64,000 nucleotides of DNA from contig OX442427.1 of assembly GCA_949361645.1 (NCBI GenBank), positions 8,061,023-8,125,022 of the forward strand. The letters run 5' to 3'. The notes under the pieces were generated by a model, which saw nothing but the letters and a program-made list of their open reading frames with translations, made no database searches and was not told the origin of the DNA. Both the position numbers and the translations under genes were made by a program. Positions 11,662 to 32,000 of this stretch are shown here, piece after piece (position 1 is the stretch's first letter; each line of letters starts with the position of its first letter). The stretch is from Spongilla lacustris (Eukaryota; Porifera; Demospongiae; Spongillida; Spongillidae).

Positions 11662-13692
11662 AACACACACACAAATACACGCACATATAATTCATCAGTA
11701 AACAGGGTACAAGTGAAAATAGCTCTGAAACCTTTTTAGAAAGCTGTACATGGGCCACCGACTGCAAGGCAGTGTAGTGATCACCCAGCTGGCAGTGAAG
11801 TCGTAGCAGGCCTATCAGGCTGTAGTATCCCAGATATTTGTACAGGGGGTGCTTCCCAAAGCTACCAACAGCAGCAGACGGCTCAGATCCATGGTGACTG
11901 GCCTCCAACTACAGGGGGAGGGGTGGGTGGAGGGCAGCTGGTCAGTCTAATGGTGCGGCCTTGTCATTACCAGGACATTGACGTTGGACTTCTCCACAAG
12001 GGAGTAGAGGATGTTCAGAACGCCGTGTACATTCCAGACGTCAGAGTTGTCACGAAGGACTTGTATCTCTTCCGGCGTCCGACGCTTCAGTTTGCCACGG
12101 AACTGCACAAACGACTGGAACTGTTCACATGTGCGTATGTGAATTGTTACACACATGTAGTTCGATCACACACTGACTTGGTACAAAAACTCGTCGATGA
12201 TGTCCCACAACCACTGGTTGGGCAGCTCAATATCCAGAGGTCTCTCTGCATCTGGGAGTAGGCAGGGGGAGGAGTTATAACAACCTTGGGCGCCAGTGGC
12301 TCCATACCTATGATGAGCTTGAAGAGTTCACAGTAGTTGTTGTAGGAATCAAAACGATGCTGGTATGTAAGCTGCATCTCCCTGAAGTTCTGGAAACATA
12401 AAAGATTATCTAGAATGCAGCTTGGGTGAGTGCATGCGCCTCCTACCTTGTGCTTGGCATAAATGTGCCGAAAGTAAAGTTCCTTGTACAGAACTTGAAA
12501 AATTTCAAACGTGCCATCTGTTTAATATCGGAATGTTAGCATAATGAAAATGAACACACTGGAATGTTAGCATACTGACCTTCCTGTAAAAAAGGTACAA
12601 TTCTAGTCACCTCTGGCCACGGGTACTCGGTGAAGTAGCGATCAGAGAGCTTGTTAAACTCGCTCTCGTAGATGTTAAGTATCTCAGCACCATTCTATGT
12701 GACATAACCACATGTGGTTTCCAAGCTGCATATCACCACGGTAATGCATCCATACCTTCTCACTTATTTGCCTCTGGAAATATGGAATGAAGAGTTTGAC
12801 AGCTTCGGGAATGTACAGGTCTGGATGGTCCACATCTGGCTCAGGTGCAGCGGGTGGAATGGGGACCGGTTCCATTGGCATACCTTTTGATTTTGAGAGG
12901 TACAAGTACACAATTATGTAACTACAGGCACCCTGTCAACTAGTGTAACTACAGGCACCCTGTCAACTAGTGTAACTACAGGCACCCTGTCAACTAGTGT
13001 AACTACAGGCACCCTGTCAACAAGGTACTTAAAGGTGATGGTTTTGCACTTCAATATTCCATACATCTGTCTAGGAAAGGGTACATGGGGAGGGCAGGAG
13101 GCATGGTGAGGGCAGGAGGCATGGTGAGGGCAGGAGGCATGGTGAGGGCAGGAGGCATGGTGAGGGCAGGAGGCATGGTGAGGGCAGGAGGCATGGTGAG
13201 GGCAGGAGGCATGGTGAGGGCAGGAGGCATGGTGAGGGCAGGAGGCATGGTGAGGGCAGGAGGCATGCTGAGGGCAGGAGGCATGCTGAGGGAGGGCAGG
13301 AGGCATGGTGAGGGCAGGAGGCTATCATGTGGTCCATTTTAGCGCAAGAATGAAAAGCCTTAGACAGAGTGGCATTTGGAGCTGCTGCAAATATCATTGG
13401 AGCTTATGTGTTTTTGTGCATTGCAAAAACAAGTCAAGACATGTACAGTATATACATATGACTTCATAGCGAACCATTTAGTTAAATTACTAAGATGCAG
13501 TACCTGTGGCTTACAACTATTAACCATACAAATGTCACTGCTATCCAAGTACTCCAAACAATCCTTCACGTACATGCATAGCAGCCGTTGTTTATTATTT
13601 AACAATGTTAAACACATCAAACTGCAATTAGGGCTCCTCCATACCCTCTGTCTGTGTGGGTGGGGTTACCCCTCCCTAGATTTTTGCCCCGC

Positions 13693-13723
<31 letters not shown>

Positions 13724-14161
13724 AAAAACAAGCACTTTTTGTAACAATGCCTGGATAGCATGTAAATTTCATCCATGTTGTGACCACCCATTCTGTGAGT
13801 GATAGACGCATCTATCGAGATTAACGATTTAATGTACCGAATTATCAAACTCTGAAATGTGCGGGGGGACTGACTCATTGGCTGCGAATACGGCGTGTTC
13901 AGGTACATCATTGGTGGAGGGTAGTCATACATGTCCGCTGGTGGTAATGGGTACATATAAGATGCCGGTGGTGGCGGATAGGGTGCCTGGAAAAAAAAAG
14001 ATTAAATTAAAAAAAACAAAACAAAGGAAAGAATCTAATTGGAGAGCACCACACCGCAATTCGAACCAGTAACACCGACCCGACATTGCTGTTACCTACG
14101 CCAGCTGTATGTGTACAGGTATACGCGAACTCACATAGTAAGGATCCTGGATCATTGCCAT
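10224..14161 (-). CDS. EIF3L: Eukaryotic translation initiation factor 3 subunit L
   Basis: Seventeen exons on the minus strand close in phase to 584 aa (human about 564): 14161..14135, 13986..13875, 12883..12756, 12694..12580, 12517..12447, 12389..12308, 12251..12178, 12120..11971, 11908..11732, 11605..11519, 11458..11309, 11229..11159, 10984..10885, 10805..10750, 10702..10645, 10590..10396 and 10325..10224. Diagnostic EIF3L stretches are [86 protein letters not shown] and, at the C-terminus, [20 protein letters not shown]. The N-terminus is Tyr/Pro-rich ([20 protein letters not shown]), as in other animals. EIF3L is part of the eIF3 core bound to the 40S subunit. The least certain junction is exon 2 to exon 3 (donor ATGA/GTCAGT), because the 991-bp intron there is full of repeats. 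The start codon is only 104 bp from the divergent DDX5 gene. Confidence 0.94.
10990..11129. repeat. (TG)n followed by 8-bp GTATGTAC tandem array
   Basis: A TG tract grades into about a dozen copies of the octamer GTATGTAC in the EIF3L intron between 10984 and 11159. Confidence 0.9.
12920..13025. repeat. 27-bp minisatellite, 4 copies
   Basis: Four near-identical units around TAACTACAGGCACCCTGTCA lie in the long EIF3L intron 12884-13874. Confidence 0.92.
13085..13322. repeat. 18-bp minisatellite, about 13 copies
   Basis: The unit GAGGGCAGGAGGCATGGT repeats about 13 times with little divergence, in the same EIF3L intron. 18 is a multiple of three, so all six frames stay open over much of it. 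Confidence 0.95.
13692..13721. repeat. C30 homopolymer
   Basis: Thirty consecutive C (30 G in the EIF3L transcript) lie inside the intron 12884-13874. Confidence 0.95.
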
Positions 14162-14265
14162 TATTACTTAGTATGTCAACTTTCCAGCCACGTGCCTATA
14201 GTCCCGTATACTTAATCACCGGACTAATTATTATTTTTTTGTAATAACACGTGACGAGTGAAAAG
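14162..14265. promoter_or_regulatory. Divergent promoter EIF3L / DDX5
   Basis: Only 104 bp separate the two start codons. CACGTG E-boxes are at 14189-14194 and 14248-14253. The second lies inside a 13-bp block GTAATAACACGTG (14241-14253) that recurs at the same place in front of the paralogous helicase (21823-21835). Confidence 0.7.
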
Positions 14266-20130
<5,865 letters not shown>

Positions 20131-20505
20131 GCCGCTTTTATTTTAGTGCTCTTGCGGAACATTTACACCTGGACTTCATTGTTATATTCTATTCCCTAAA
20201 ACTGTGCACTTTCTTGTGGTATGCAACAGCAATGTTATTTGAGAAGAGTTAATCTCTTACCTAGACGTAATTTGTGATTCAAAATGTCTGGGGTTGTCAC
20301 ACCAGACCAGGGCTGCCAAAGGTCAGACCACACCTCCTCGATATATCAATACGTGCATGCAGTATTATATGGCTACCTTATTTCTACAAGCTTAGTTTTA
20401 AGCTCACTTCTTCATACTAAAGTAAGATGCAACAGTAAAATAGCAAATGCATGCACTGTATCTATATAGTATCTGGTGCAACCAAATATATATTTATAGT
20501 TAATT

Positions 20506-21310
20506 CTAAATACATCTGGTGAGGATGGCAGTGGCATTGGCCCTCACTGGATGGAGGTTGAGTCTGCCATAGATGTCTTTAAGTAAGCCAACTTGGGCCT
20601 GCATGCAAGGGTAGCAAGCCAAGATGCCAGCTGTGAGAAGGCTTCATTTCCCCATGCACCATAAGTCTGCTACCAGGGGAACACACAACCAGCCGAGTTC
20701 TTTGCATTTTGCATCATTGGCCCTGTGCTTTCTGCCTTCAGTGGCTAGGGCAACTGATCCTGCAGACACTCCCACTTCCATCAGGGTATGTGTGTTAAGC
20801 AGAGAGGTTACAGAAATATCAAAGGCAGCTGTCTTGCCTGTTGCCCAGTTAGTCAACAGAAGGTCAGCAGGACGGGTGTGGCTATGATCGGCTGTGAGGT
20901 CATTGCCAGCCTCCAAGATGGGTATTGTGTCGTGCCACAACATCACCCCCACGCTTACAAGTGATGGCATGATGTCCAAGAGGGTCAAGGGCGTTGTCAG
21001 GGCAAAGTGCACACTGGGATCCCTGGGATGTGTTCATACCAAGCCAGCACTTTATGGCAACTTGATGGACCGGTGCATCAATATGTAGACCCAGCCCCTG
21101 TGATGGTAGAACAGACAACCAGGAGGATGCATGTGGTGCGGAAACTGAAAACAATCGTGCTCGGTCAGCAGTGGAGGAGGTTCCAACAGCAGATTGACAT
21201 GCAAGTGTCCAATGTGCTGGATAGTTCTTTATGGGAGACCAGAGACGCTGAGAGAAGGGAGTGAATCTGCAGTGCCTTATCAGGTGGAACAGCAGAATTA
21301 AAATCTGCAA
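20506..21310 (-). pseudogene. Decayed LINE (non-LTR retrotransposon) C-terminal ORF2 fragment
   Basis: Three successive minus-strand frames carry pieces that fit the C-terminal end of reverse-transcriptase ORFs common in invertebrate genomes: ARLFSVSAPHASSWLSVLPS with CALCPDNALDPLGHHAITCK (about 21190-20940), then RPADLLLTNWATGKTAAFD (about 20880-20800), then DIYGRLNLHPVRANATAILT before a TAG at 20508-20506. At least two frameshifts break it and the catalytic domain is missing. It sits between the two helicase paralogues. Confidence 0.8.
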
Positions 21311-21822
21311 CTGCAGAACAGAGGTGAAGATTTGTCTCTGATTATTATTTTAATAATAGCTAATAATAGCTAAGTGTTAGCTCTGATGAGAGCCAGGCTG
21401 AGCCTACCATACAAACTGGTGATAGCTTTGGAAAGGGACTAGCACATTCTCACTGCAAGGTGATTTGCTATCCTAGACAAACATCGCCTAGCCTCTGCAC
21501 CCCAACATCCATACTCTCAATTGCCAATGGGATGCATGCCCTGGCAATAATTATATTATTATGTATTATAACACATGACTATATGTAATCTACTGACCTG
21601 CCCTAGAGTTTGCCCTCATATTAAGCCTAGCATAGAGTTCAAAAGTCGCCACGGACTTAGACACACAGACATGGACAGCAAGGGGAGATTCAAGTCTGGA
21701 AAAGCACTGTTGAGCCTCCTTGCCCCATGCCCCATAAGACTCCACCACAAGAGGGATAGACACCTACCCCACACTTTGTATATAATTACTTATATTCTCG
21801 CTGGTTATTTAATAATTAAGTC
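21311..21822. other. Intergenic sequence upstream of helicase B
   Basis: No gene or clear repeat is visible. Part may be further eroded retrotransposon sequence continuing from the adjacent LINE fragment. Confidence 0.5.
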
Positions 21823-21835
21823 GTAATAACACGTG
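21823..21835. promoter_or_regulatory. Paralogue-shared promoter block with CACGTG
   Basis: GTAATAACACGTG ends 8 bp before the start codon of helicase B. The identical 13-mer ends 12 bp before the start codon of helicase A (14241-14253). Confidence 0.6.
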
Positions 21836-21843
21836 TCGAAAAA

Positions 21844-25574
<3,731 letters not shown>

Positions 25575-25961
25575 TCGCGCACGCAGTTCATTCAAGATTG
25601 TCATAATGTTATTATCTGTTTGCAAAACTTTTGTGCATCAAAATTGTCATTCTATTTCGATACGAGACGTGAAAAATGATACGTTGTTATTTATTGATCG
25701 AACCGGATCTTAATGTTTTTGGAAGACAACACTGCGTATAGTGATGTTGATAAACACACCACCATTGCTGGAATGGCTGATTCAACTGAAGTCATAGCCA
25801 GACCAAAGAATGATCCAACTTGGACCCTTGGCCACTGACACTGCCTAACGCGTTAATACAATTTAGTTTACAACCAAAAATAGCAAAACGTTACTATAGT
25901 CACGTGCACCTAGAGTCGTCGAATTTTGGCTGACACCACTGGAAAAAAAAAGTATTTAGCC
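25575..25961. promoter_or_regulatory. Helicase B 3' flank and ADSL promoter region
   Basis: This 387-bp spacer between same-strand genes contains a CACGTG E-box at 25901-25906, 55 bp before the ADSL start codon. No other coding signal is seen. Confidence 0.5.
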
Positions 25962-28126
25962 ATGGAGGAGGGCGACCCTTACAGTTGCTACTCGAGTCCC
26001 TTGAACAGTCGGTATGCAAGCGAAGAGATGAAGTACAATTTTTCCGATAGAAAGAAGTTCACAACCTGGAGACGACTTTGGTACAATCTCGCCAAGGCAG
26101 AAAAGGTGGGTATAAATAACGCGACCATAACCGAATGTATCAGGGCACCTCAACAGGAGCTGGGGATTCAGATAACGGACCAGCAGCTCGAGGAGATGGG
26201 AAAAAACATCGATAACATTGACTTTAAGCTTGCGGCGAAGGAAGAAGAGAAGTGCAGGCATGACGTTATGGCTCACGTGCGTACATATGCAGCCTGCTGC
26301 CCATTGGCAGGACCAATCATTCATCTGGGAGCGACATCATGTGATATAAAGGACAACACTGTAACTGGTAATTACCTTTAATAATTTGGGATATCACTGT
26401 TCATCCTCTTGTAGGATTTAATTTGTTTGAAAGATGGGTTGGAGATTATCATTCCGAAAGTGAGTTGCTTGTGCTTCATTGTGGTGACATCATTGGTTTT
26501 TATTATTTTAATTTTTAATTTTTTTACAGCTGGCCCAATGTATCCATAGATTAGCTGTGTTTGCAGAACAGTACAAGGCTTTACCCACACTGGGGTTCAC
26601 ACATCTTCAGTGAGCCGCCTTGTGTGTTAATAACCTGTGTTAATAAACTCCCTCTAGACCTGCTCAGCTGACAACAGTAGGAAAGAGGGCGTGCCTTTGG
26701 ACAAGCGACTTACTTATGGACTTCAGAAACCTCACCAGAGCCAAGGCAGATCTCAAGTACATGGGTGTGAAGGGTGCCACAGGAACACAAGCCAGTTTTC
26801 TCTCTCTGTTCAACGGTGACCACAGCAAGGTACATTGAATTGATGCCTGCATGTGTGAAAAGTAAAATGGTGGTTGTTTGTCAGGTTGAAGAACTTAACA
26901 GGAAAGTAACCGAATTGGCTGGATTTACTCAGTGAGCTGACTTACTGCTCTGTTGCTGTTGTTTCAGTGCCTCTAATTCATCACACCAGTTCTTACATCG
27001 TCACTGGCCAGACTTACAGCCGCAAGGTTGACCTTGATGTCGTCGGTGCTCTGTCAGGCTTAGGGGCATCAGTACATAAGGCATGTATTGGGGGGAAGGG
27101 GGCATCAGTACATAAGGCATGTATTGGGGGGAAGGGGGCATCAGTACATAAGGCATGTATTGGGGGGAAGGGGGCATCAGTACATAAGGCATGTATTGGG
27201 GGGAAGGGGGCATCAGTACATAAGGCATGTATTGGGGGGAAGGGGGCATGGTTATATGTAGTTTCCTTTGCTGATGGTTGTCTATCCATGACTGCAGCTT
27301 TTCACTGACATTCGCCTCTTGGCTAGTCAGAAAGAACTAGAGGAGCCATTTGAGAAGGACCAGATAGGATCTAGCGCCATGCCGTATAAGCGCAACCCAA
27401 TGAGGAGCGAGCGTTGCTGCAGTCTGGCACGTCACCTGATGGTGCTGGTAGGAGACACGCAGCACACAGCCGCTGTCCAGTGGCTTGAGAGGACTCTGGA
27501 TGACAGTGCAAATAGGAGGATCAGTCTGGCTGAGGCTTTCCTGACAGCCGATGCTATACTCAATACCATGCAGAATGTGCTTGAAGGACTGGTTGTATAC
27601 CCAAAGGTACCAACATCAGTACTGGTTCAAGGTCAAATGATTGTTGTTTGTGAATATAGGTCATAGAAAAACATATCAGAGATGAACTTCCTTTTATGGC
27701 AACGGAGAACATAATTGTGGAAATGGTTAAACTTGGTGCAAACAGGCAGGTAAGCTGCATTATGAAGCACACCTGTTTTTAAAAATACCTTCCCAGGAGT
27801 GCCACGAACAAATGAGGGTAATCTCGCAGCAAGCTGGTGACCATGTCAAGCTCCACGGAAAAGAGAATGATTTCCTAGAGAGGGTAATGAACGCTTCGTA
27901 CTTTGCTCCGATCCATGGCAAGCTGGAGCAGCTCTTGGACCCTGCTGGGTTCATTGGTAGAGCACCACAGCAGGTGAGGGGGATACAGCCAGTGTGTGGT
28001 GCCAACAGGTCTTACCCTCCTCCCCTTTTAATCAATGTGCAGGTTGAACAGTTCTTAGCAGAGGCGAACGAAGCTATTGAAAGCTATTCTGCTCATTTCA
28101 AAAAAACTGCGCGTTTGGAGCTCTGA
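25962..28126 (+). CDS. ADSL: Adenylosuccinate lyase
   Basis: Ten exons close to 497 aa (human 484): 25962..26360, 26415..26459, 26530..26609, 26658..26829, 26885..26931, 26990..27080, 27298..27606, 27660..27749, 27797..27973 and 28043..28126. ADSL cleaves SAICAR to AICAR and adenylosuccinate to AMP plus fumarate in purine synthesis. The fumarase-superfamily signature [11 protein letters not shown] is present, as are the conserved blocks [33 protein letters not shown] and [15 protein letters not shown]. The intron after SVHK (27080) must be GC-AG (AAG/GCATGT) to keep phase. Its first part is a 36-bp minisatellite that repeats the donor site. Near residue 50 an extra segment of about 14 residues ([16 protein letters not shown]) relative to vertebrate ADSL looks like possible intron-derived sequence, but removing it would break the frame. 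Confidence 0.95.
27065..27247. repeat. 36-bp minisatellite copying the ADSL exon end and 5' splice site
   Basis: Five copies of a 36-bp unit (GCATCAGTACATAAG/GCATG, then TATTGGGGGGAAGGGG). Each contains the last codons of the exon (A-S-V-H-K) plus the donor. The unit is in frame, giving [12 protein letters not shown] repeats if read through. Confidence 0.95.
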
Positions 28127-28147
28127 AGTATTGTGCAAATCACAAGA

Positions 28148-28153
28148 AATAAA
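28148..28153 (+). terminator. ADSL polyadenylation signal AATAAA
   Basis: AATAAA lies 21 nt after the ADSL stop codon. Confidence 0.6.
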
Positions 28154-29001
28154 TTGAACTATGTTTAGGGAGAATTAGGCTTAATTAACTACCGTAAGAC
28201 TTCTCGTACGATGTGTGTTTAATTTTTATATCTATTGCGCTTGCGCGTTAGAAACCGGTCAACAAGTACACACACATTATATGAAGGCAGTGGTGGTGTA
28301 AAATGAAGGAAACAAGGGATTAAAGATACAAAGCATTTTTGTACAGTGTTACGGTATGTTGGTAAATATGTTGCCTTCAAATCCTATCAGTCAGTTTCTC
28401 AGAGAGATGTTATTCTAAATTTCATACTTGTTTTGTTTTTAGGGTGGTTACGAATCGTTCTAAATCAATTTAACAGTGCAGAAGTACATAATACAGTTTA
28501 GGGCTTGGACTACACTGGCCTAGCAAGTAGCAATACATCACTTACGGAAGTGGTCTTATAATCCAGTCGGGCTCTGTATAATGCTACTATTCTGTAGAGA
28601 AATACCTTTCTAAGGAGTCGGCCAAATAGCTCCCAATATGGTTGCGCATAAGAAAGGTCAGTTGGTGCACATTCGGTCTATTCCTGACAAAAACGCCGCC
28701 ACTGTTTAAAATTTAAATACATGACAAGCGGTTAGCCTTAAAACGCCTCGCTTTGCTCAAATGTAAATCCACGCGCAAACCACGAGCGATGAAGACATTA
28801 TGCAGATTAAAAATTGCAGTGGTGTGTTAAAATAGGAAAATTTAATGAAGTTACATGATTTTTACGATACAACTGATTATGAAAATAAACTAACATGTTA
28901 CAAAACGACGCACGTGCCTTAATAACTGTATTTAACATTAAAAATATATTTGGCAATATAAAACATGGCATACACACGTAGTCTTAACGCAACAAATTTA
29001 C
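28154..29001. other. Convergent intergenic region ADSL / ATF7IP
   Basis: AT-rich sequence of about 850 bp between two convergent genes. No coding region, repeat array or RNA gene could be recognised. Confidence 0.6.
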
Positions 29002-32000
29002 CTATAGCTGAACTTTGCCTGTATTGCTATAGATGAATCGAACACGATTTACGAAAACAGCTTTGACAAAGAACGTGTAGCATTCGCCTTGAACAAAATT
29101 TGTCAAGGTTACAGCCATAGGGAGAGGTAAAGGTAGTATTTTCCCTAACAAAACCCAGCTTATAGCCTTAGATGGCACTTGCTCCTTGCCAACACGAACA
29201 TAGAGCTCATAATTCATGACCTGGCTTTCATAGGAAAGAAATTCTTCGACAAAAGTCCATTTGATGACAATCCCCTCTGGCATAACAGTAGCAAAAAGCT
29301 TAAGATTTGATGGGGTAGCAAATGGTGAAGGCTTTGATAACTGTGACACGAAAAAATCCTCTTTTGTGACCACAGAAGGTTCATGACAAGTGTTAGCATT
29401 AGATGCTGGCAAAGGGTTAGACAGTACAGGTGCACATGACGATGAGGATGGGCCTTCTTGGCTTGAAGGCACTTGGGCCAAACTGATGTCAAAAGATGCT
29501 TTCTGGGGTACAGCTGAAGTTTTTTGCTGTGCATTTGGTAAAAATGATGTCGAAGGAAGTCCCCGTGGTGTTTTCAAGTAACTATTGGCAATGTTTGGGT
29601 TAATGAGAGGTGCTGCCAGTGGTAAAGTAATAATAGTATGTGAGGTCTTTGATGGTATTTTAACAGAAGTGGAAGTGTTGTCTTGAGGGACTCCAACTAC
29701 AGATGTTGAATTAGAATTGTGTTGGCATCCCTCTGCAAATGATGGCATTTGAGCCAATTCATGAGCACTGTTAAAATCTTTTGAGTACCCAACAGCTGAT
29801 GACACTGGCATTAGGCTAGAATTTTGTTCATATTTGGATGGAATTTGAGATAGAATATCAGAAGTGTCACCAGTTTTGGAGTGGTCAACAGGAGTTGGCA
29901 CGGGTGTCAAGTTAGAATTTGGCTGGCATTCAGATTGGAATATATTAGGGGTGTCGCTAGTTCTGGAGTGCTCAGCAATAGATAACACTGGCAACAAGCT
30001 AGAACTTTGCTGGTGAGAGAGTATATTAGAAGTATCACCAGGTTTGGAGTGCTCAAGAGCAGTCGACACAGGTGCCAAGCTAGAATTTTGTTGGCATTTC
30101 TCTGCAGTAGATAGTGTTTCACATGATACTTTAGAAGTGTCACCAGGTTTGGAGTGCTCAAGAGCAGTTGGCACAGGTGCCAAGCTAGAATTTTGTTGGC
30201 ATTTCTCTGCAGTAGATAGTGTTTCAGATGATACTTTAGAAGTGTCACCAGGTTTGGAGTGCTCAAGAGCAGTCGACACAGGTGCCAAGCTAGAATTTTG
30301 TTGGCATTTCTCTGCAGTAGATAGTATTTCAGATGATACTTTAGAAGTGTCAGCAGTTTTGGAGTCCTCAAGAGCAGTTGACAAAAGCACCAAGCTAGAA
30401 TTTTGTTGGCACTTCTCTGTAGTGGACAATACTGTAGAAGTGTCACCAGTTTTGGAATGCTCAGACACTAGCATCACACTAGAATTTGGCTGGCATTTGG
30501 CTGGTATATTACAAGTGTCACCAGTTTTGGACTGGTCAACAGCAGTTGACACAGGCATCAAGCTAGAATTTTTTTGGCATTCATTTGCAGTGGATATTGT
30601 TTTGGACAATATTTTAGAAGTGTCACCAGTTTTCAAATGCTCAAGAGCAGTCGACACAGGTGCCAAGCTAGAATTTTGTTGGCATTTCTCTGCAGTAGAT
30701 AGTATTTCAGATGATACTTTAGAAGTGTCACCAGTTTTCAAATGCTCAAGAGCAGTCGACACAGGTGCCAAGCTAGAATTTTGTTGGCATTTCTCTGCAG
30801 TAGATAGTGTTTCACATGATACTTTAGAAGTGTCACCAGTTTTGGAGTCCTCAAGAGCAGTTGACATAAGCACCAAGCTAGAATTTTGTTGGCACTTCTC
30901 TGTAGTGGACAATACTGTAGAAGTGTCACCAGTTTTGGAATGCTCAGACACTAGCATCACACTAGAATTTGGCTGGCATTTGGCTGGTATATTACAAGTG
31001 TCACCAGTTTTGGACTGGTCAACAGCAGTTGACACAGGCATCAAGCTAGAATTTTTTTGGCATTCATTTGCAGTGGATATTGTTTTGGACAATATTTTAG
31101 AAGTGTCACCAGCTTTGGAGTTGTCAGTAATAGATGCCACTGGCATCAAGTTAGAATTTTCAGATGATGATATGTTGGAAGTGTTGACAGTCAATGCTGG
31201 TTGTGTGCTATTGTTTTCTTGACTTTCCTTACATGAATTTGTGACAGGCAGCATTTGTAATGGTATCAAAAAAAGCTCTGAAACAGTTGTGGGTGATTTA
31301 ACAGGTGCAGGTGACCTGTTTTCCAATGGCAAACTGGTCCCAGAAGTAGTTGCAGGCTGTAATGGATAGAATGTATTGCCAGGTTTTGGGGTAGCAATCC
31401 TTATGGTTTGGAAGGTTGTTGCAGGTGGATTTTTCCCAGACTCAATGCATGCCACCTGCGACTGACCTTGAGGTAAAGACTTTGTGGTGGGTTTTGCAAC
31501 TGACAGCAATGGTGCTGCACCCCCTTTTATCTGCAGGTGTTTAGATGTACTAGGTGGTGGTTTTTTGCTGAAAATTTCATTGACTGCATCAGAAACTGTT
31601 TTGGGTAAAGGAACAGCTGACTGTGATCCCACAGCTCTGCTGAGAACACTGACAGCTGATGCAATACAGTATGTGCTGTTTGTACTGCACAATGTTACCT
31701 TTACACCTGAAAAGGGTGGAGTGCAAACAGATGTTTTGACACCTGGAGTAGCAGAAGTAGGAGCTAAATTAGTTACTACTGATGTAGTGACAGTGACTGG
31801 AAGCACAGATGGAATGTCAGATCGTTGCTTACAAGGATTAGAAGGTGATTGAGTCATAGATGATTGAGCAGACAAGTGTTTAGCAGTGATGGTTTTAGGC
31901 AGCTGTGCACTGGAAGGGGGTGGAGTGATGGTTTTAGGCAGCTGTGCACTGGAAGGGGGTGGAGTGATGGTTTTAGGCAGCTGTGCACTGGAAGGGGGTG

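Noticed and set aside
13985..14110. tRNA-like GGTTCGAAT on the minus strand within EIF3L intron 1
   Set aside because: No acceptor stem, no paired T stem and no convincing D arm could be found.
20624..21012. Overlapping 87-122-aa frames on both strands
   Set aside because: The minus-strand frame belongs to a decayed LINE; the plus-strand one is its shadow. Neither is an intact gene.
27065..27247. In-frame [12 protein letters not shown] repeats as normal ADSL protein
   Set aside because: Vertebrate ADSL runs directly from SVHK into TDIRLLA, and the frame ends soon after the array, so the array is intronic with a GC donor; read-through use remains only a possibility.
30044..31222. 392-aa open frame on the + strand
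   Set aside because: It is the antisense shadow of the ATF7IP coding repeat; the minus strand gives the FN3-containing protein.
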